Shown piece after piece: positions 6,325-8,269 of a stretch of 8,269 nucleotides of DNA. Source of the DNA: Planctomycetaceae bacterium (GTDB lineage: Bacteria > Planctomycetota > Planctomycetia > Pirellulales > Thermoguttaceae); the NCBI GenBank assembly GCA_031256755.1, contig JAIRPZ010000156.1:1-8269 (forward strand), read 5' to 3'. Made by a program: the position numbers and the translations under genes. Each line of letters starts with the position of its first letter. Positions within the stretch are counted from its first letter, which is position 1. The notes under the pieces were generated by a model. That model was not told where the DNA came from. It worked only from the letters and a program-made list of their open reading frames with translations, and did no database searches.

Positions 6325-6855
6325 TTAATTCCTCAACACAACGCTTCGGACGATACGAACAAAATACGAAAGAAGTCCGCCGGAAAAATGCACCGGACAG
6401 ACCGAATGAACATTTTTGACAACGTCACCGGCAATATTTGCCGCATGATTTTTGACGTGATACTGTCCCGCCGAAACCGTCAGCAACGCCGCATTCATTC
6501 CGAAACCGAAACAAAACGCACTGTCCGGCAAACCGGAAAACGGAGAATGTTTTGCAACGAAACGGACAGACTCCTGATACGCTTTCCATTTCGGCAGGGC
6601 AACGCTCAAATGAAGTTTGCCCGCTTTGAACAGAGCCGTATCTTTTTTAAGGGTCTGCCGGATTTGCAATTCGGTTTTTTGCTGCAAGGACGGAGCGACT
6701 TGGGCAATCCGCTGCCGGAGCGTTTTTTGGTACTGCGCTGCCCGCTCGGCCATTTGCCGGTCGAAACCGGACGGCTCCGGCCGGACGTTCTCCGCCGCCG
6801 CCGGTAAAGCGGTCACCGCAAAAAACCAAATGGTTAGCAAAATCCGATACGGCAT
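6325..6855 (-). CDS. unrecognised protein with N-terminal signal peptide
   Basis: A 176-residue reading frame that I do not recognise. It starts with a clear Sec-type signal peptide (MPYRILLTIWFFAVTALPAAA, likely cleavage after Ala21 or nearby), so the product is probably periplasmic or outer-membrane associated. Residues about 30-75 form a charged, Gln/Arg/Lys-rich helix-prone stretch that could be a coiled coil. The C-terminal third is more hydrophobic, with Cys115 and Cys153, and ends in a basic tail. Codon choice resembles that of its neighbours throughout, and I see no sign of a frameshift. It lies 65 nt after the prenyltransferase-repeat gene on the same strand and may be co-transcribed with it. 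The start is the first ATG after an in-frame TAA; only a weak AGAAAG precedes it. Confidence 0.6.
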   Translation of the reverse strand: MPYRILLTIWFFAVTALPAAAENVRPEPSGFDRQMAERAAQYQKTLRQRIAQVAPSLQQKTELQIRQTLKKDTALFKAGKLHLSVALPKWKAYQESVRFVAKHSPFSGLPDSAFCFGFGMNAALLTVSAGQYHVKNHAANIAGDVVKNVHSVCPVHFSGGLLSYFVRIVRSVVLRN

Positions 6856-6910
6856 TGTCTTTCTGTGCGACTTTCTGCGTTACTTTCTTTGATACTTGTT
6901 TGGATACTTT
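6851..6910. repeat. degenerate 12-bp tandem repeat leading into the start codon
   Basis: Reading the - strand from 6910, five successive 12-mers are AAAGTATCCAAA, CAAGTATCAAAG, AAAGTAACGCAG, AAAGTCGCACAG and AAAGACAATGCC. The last contains the ATG of the signal-peptide protein. The array fills nearly the whole spacer between that gene and the prenyltransferase-repeat gene, so it forms the leader of the downstream gene if that gene is translated from a shared transcript. Its A-rich, G-poor - strand would stay unstructured. Confidence 0.6.
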
Positions 6911-6920
6911 AGGGGCTTGG

Positions 6921-8096
6921 CTATTTTTTGCACAGTCCCAGCACGAGCAGCGCGTAGCCGGTGGCGAGATTCGGGTCGTTTTCCATGTACTGCCGCGATT
7001 TCTCATTTGTCCACGAACCGTCTTCCTTCTGTTGGGAAACAAGTTGCTCCGTCAAATCCTTCCGCCAGTCATGTTTTTTTCCGTCTGCGGCTTCAACGAG
7101 CGGCAAATCCAAGACCGCCAACGCTTTCGCCATCGAGTGGTAATAGTAAAACAAGCCCGCTGCGCCTTTGCCCGGATTTTCCGTAACAGTATAATGTTTC
7201 GTCATCCAGTCAAAAGCCGCTTTGACACGTTTATCTTCTTTCGTCAAACCGGCATACGCCATACTTTTCAAACCGGCATACGTCATCGAGCCGTAACTTT
7301 TCATTGCCTCATCTTTCGATTCTCCGGCCATCGGGCCGCGTGCCGGACTTCCGCTCGGCTGATTGACGTAGATAAAACCGCCGTCAAGGTTCTTGCTGTT
7401 TTCGGCAACGAAGGGCATTTTGTTATGTTCCGATTCGAGGTTCTGACACCGTGAAACAAAGACGAGGGCTTTTTGAATGGCCGGGTCGTCCGTTTTGGCA
7501 CCGCCTGCTTTCAGGGCATCGAGAAAGAATTGCGTGTTCGACAAGTCGGGACGGGTAGTGCCGCCGTAGCCGACTCCGCCGTAATTGGCATCGGCCGGTT
7601 TTGTGTCGCGTTCTTCGGTGTATTGCTGTTTCCGCAAAAACTTGTCCGCTTTGGCGAGCAGGTCTTTATACGGTTCTTTGCCGGTTTTTGCTTTGACGGC
7701 AGCGTTGGCTTTGGCGAAGCACATCACGGCGCAGCACGTTTCGTAGTTTTGGAAAAAGCCGTCGGGGGTATAAACACCGCCGTCATCACGGGTGGCGGCT
7801 TCGAGAAATTTCAGTCCGTCCGCAAGCATCGGGTCGTCCGGTGCCGCACCGGCTTCGAGAAGACCGGCAAGGATAATTGTTGTCGGACCGATGCCGGTTC
7901 GGGGCGATGCCGACCATGCACCGTTTTTCTGCGAAGTGCGGAGAAAAGCAATGCCCTTCTCAACGGCTTTGCCGGTTTTCTCTGCGGCAACGTTGTCCGC
8001 AGCGGCAGGGGTTTTCGCGTTGTCCTGTGCAAGGAGAACGCCGGAAAAAAGGATTAAACAAAGGGAGGATAAAGTTCGTTTCATGATTGTTTTCAT
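6921..8096 (-). CDS. secreted prenyltransferase/squalene-oxidase-repeat protein
   Basis: A 391-residue protein with a signal peptide (MKRTLSSLCLILFSGVLLA, cleavage before Gln-Asp) followed by about six alpha-alpha barrel repeats of the PFTB/squalene cyclase type. Repeat signatures are KNGAWSASPRTGIGPTTIIL (58-77), DDGGVYTP...NYETCCAVMCFAKA (104-130), YGGVGYGGTTRPDLSNTQFF (172-191), SYGSMTYAGLKSMAYAGL (267-284), GAAGLFYYYHSMAKAL (311-326) and KEDGSWTNE...ATGYALLVLGL (357-388). Such proteins are common in planctomycetes. The DXDD catalytic motif of squalene-hopene cyclases is absent, so terpene cyclisation should not be assumed; the fold may bind a lipid or a protein. ATGs at 8096 and 8084 are both possible; the second places the signal peptide directly at the N terminus. 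Neither has a Shine-Dalgarno sequence. The spacer to the preceding DUF1559 gene is 38 nt, so an operon is plausible. Confidence 0.92.
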   Translation of the reverse strand: MKTIMKRTLSSLCLILFSGVLLAQDNAKTPAAADNVAAEKTGKAVEKGIAFLRTSQKNGAWSASPRTGIGPTTIILAGLLEAGAAPDDPMLADGLKFLEAATRDDGGVYTPDGFFQNYETCCAVMCFAKANAAVKAKTGKEPYKDLLAKADKFLRKQQYTEERDTKPADANYGGVGYGGTTRPDLSNTQFFLDALKAGGAKTDDPAIQKALVFVSRCQNLESEHNKMPFVAENSKNLDGGFIYVNQPSGSPARGPMAGESKDEAMKSYGSMTYAGLKSMAYAGLTKEDKRVKAAFDWMTKHYTVTENPGKGAAGLFYYYHSMAKALAVLDLPLVEAADGKKHDWRKDLTEQLVSQQKEDGSWTNEKSRQYMENDPNLATGYALLVLGLCKK

Positions 8097-8134
8097 GGCT
8101 GTAAAAGGGATGAAGGTTAAAGTTCAGGGTAAGG

Positions 8135-8269
8135 TTAAGGAGTCGGGACGCTTTCGCCGCCGTCCCGGGTGGCGGTGTACATTAAAACCGTTGGTTCTGT
8201 TGTTTCGCGGACGAAATGTACCGAACCGTCCGCGTAACAAAAATTCGCACCGGCAGTATGATTGCTGCC
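8135..8269 (-). CDS. 3' end of a second DUF1559 / H-X9-DG protein (partial)
   Basis: The - strand is open from the window edge to a TAA at 8137-8135 and encodes 44 residues. They contain the H-X9-DG motif, a His in SNH followed nine residues later by DG in YADGSVHFV. The last 26 residues align with the C terminus of the DUF1559 protein encoded at 5070-6134 at 14 positions (FV.ET.E..V.M..A.R..GESV..P). The start, prepilin signal and most of the protein are outside the window. It lies 38 nt ahead of the prenyltransferase-repeat gene on the same strand. Confidence 0.88.
   Translation of the reverse strand, partial: GSNHTAGANFCYADGSVHFVRETTEPTVLMYTATRDGGESVPTP

Noticed and set aside
6064..6807. 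Long + strand open frame (247 codons) across the DUF1559 upstream region and the unknown gene
   Set aside because: It runs antisense to two better-supported - strand genes, crosses the structured repeats and encodes a basic, low-complexity product with no recognisable domain.
6915..6930. Possible programmed frameshift at the A6 run before the TAG of the prenyltransferase-repeat gene
   Set aside because: The protein already ends at a typical final repeat helix (ATGYALLVLGLCKK). Reaching the Lys-rich frame needs a +1 shift, with no stimulatory structure seen.
6855..8057. Two + strand open frames of 199 and 194 codons opposite the prenyltransferase-repeat gene
   Set aside because: They mirror a gene with clear signal peptide and repeat signatures; antisense frames stay open here because of its codon use.

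Overview
The window looks like chromosomal DNA from a planctomycete, or a close relative in the PVC group. The evidence is two DUF1559 / type-IV-prepilin-like proteins, each with the H-X9-DG C-terminal motif (a family expanded mainly in Planctomycetota and Lentisphaerota), plus a secreted prenyltransferase/squalene-oxidase-repeat protein of planctomycetal type and generally weak or absent Shine-Dalgarno sequences. Genus and family cannot be fixed from this sequence alone.

Layout: (a) 1-792, + strand, is the 3' end of a large surface-type protein built from Ig-like tandem domains. (b) 793-1058 is a short convergent intergenic region full of structure: a hairpin after the stop codon, two tandem copies of an 18-bp hairpin repeat, and an 80-bp nested inverted repeat. 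(c) 4933-1059, - strand, is a two-gene ABC transporter operon: a MacB/LolD-type ATPase whose stop overlaps the start of a 1075-residue, ten-helix FtsX/MacB-type permease. (d) 6134-5070, - strand, is a DUF1559 pseudopilin-like gene with a copy of the same 45-bp structured repeat on each side. (e) 6855-6325, - strand, is an unrecognised protein with a signal peptide. (f) 8096-6921, - strand, is the secreted prenyltransferase-repeat protein. (g) 8269-8135, - strand, is the 3' end of a second DUF1559 gene, not obvious from ATG-based ORF calling because its start lies outside the window.

All genes except the first lie on the - strand. The ATPase and permease clearly act together as one transporter. 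The other - strand genes encode exported or envelope-anchored proteins with short spacers (37-65 nt between the second DUF1559, prenyltransferase-repeat and unknown genes), so co-transcription of those three is plausible but unproven. No enzyme pathway links them visibly.

The most interesting material is between and inside genes, not in a new gene family. One item is a family of hairpin repeats whose pairing is conserved while the sequence changes, including direct copies flanking the DUF1559 gene. Another is an 18-bp hairpin repeat found both as an intergenic tandem and inside the permease reading frame, where it encodes a Ser-Leu-Pro-Asp-Gly-Gln repeat. I found no tRNA, rRNA, CRISPR array, insertion sequence or confident promoter.
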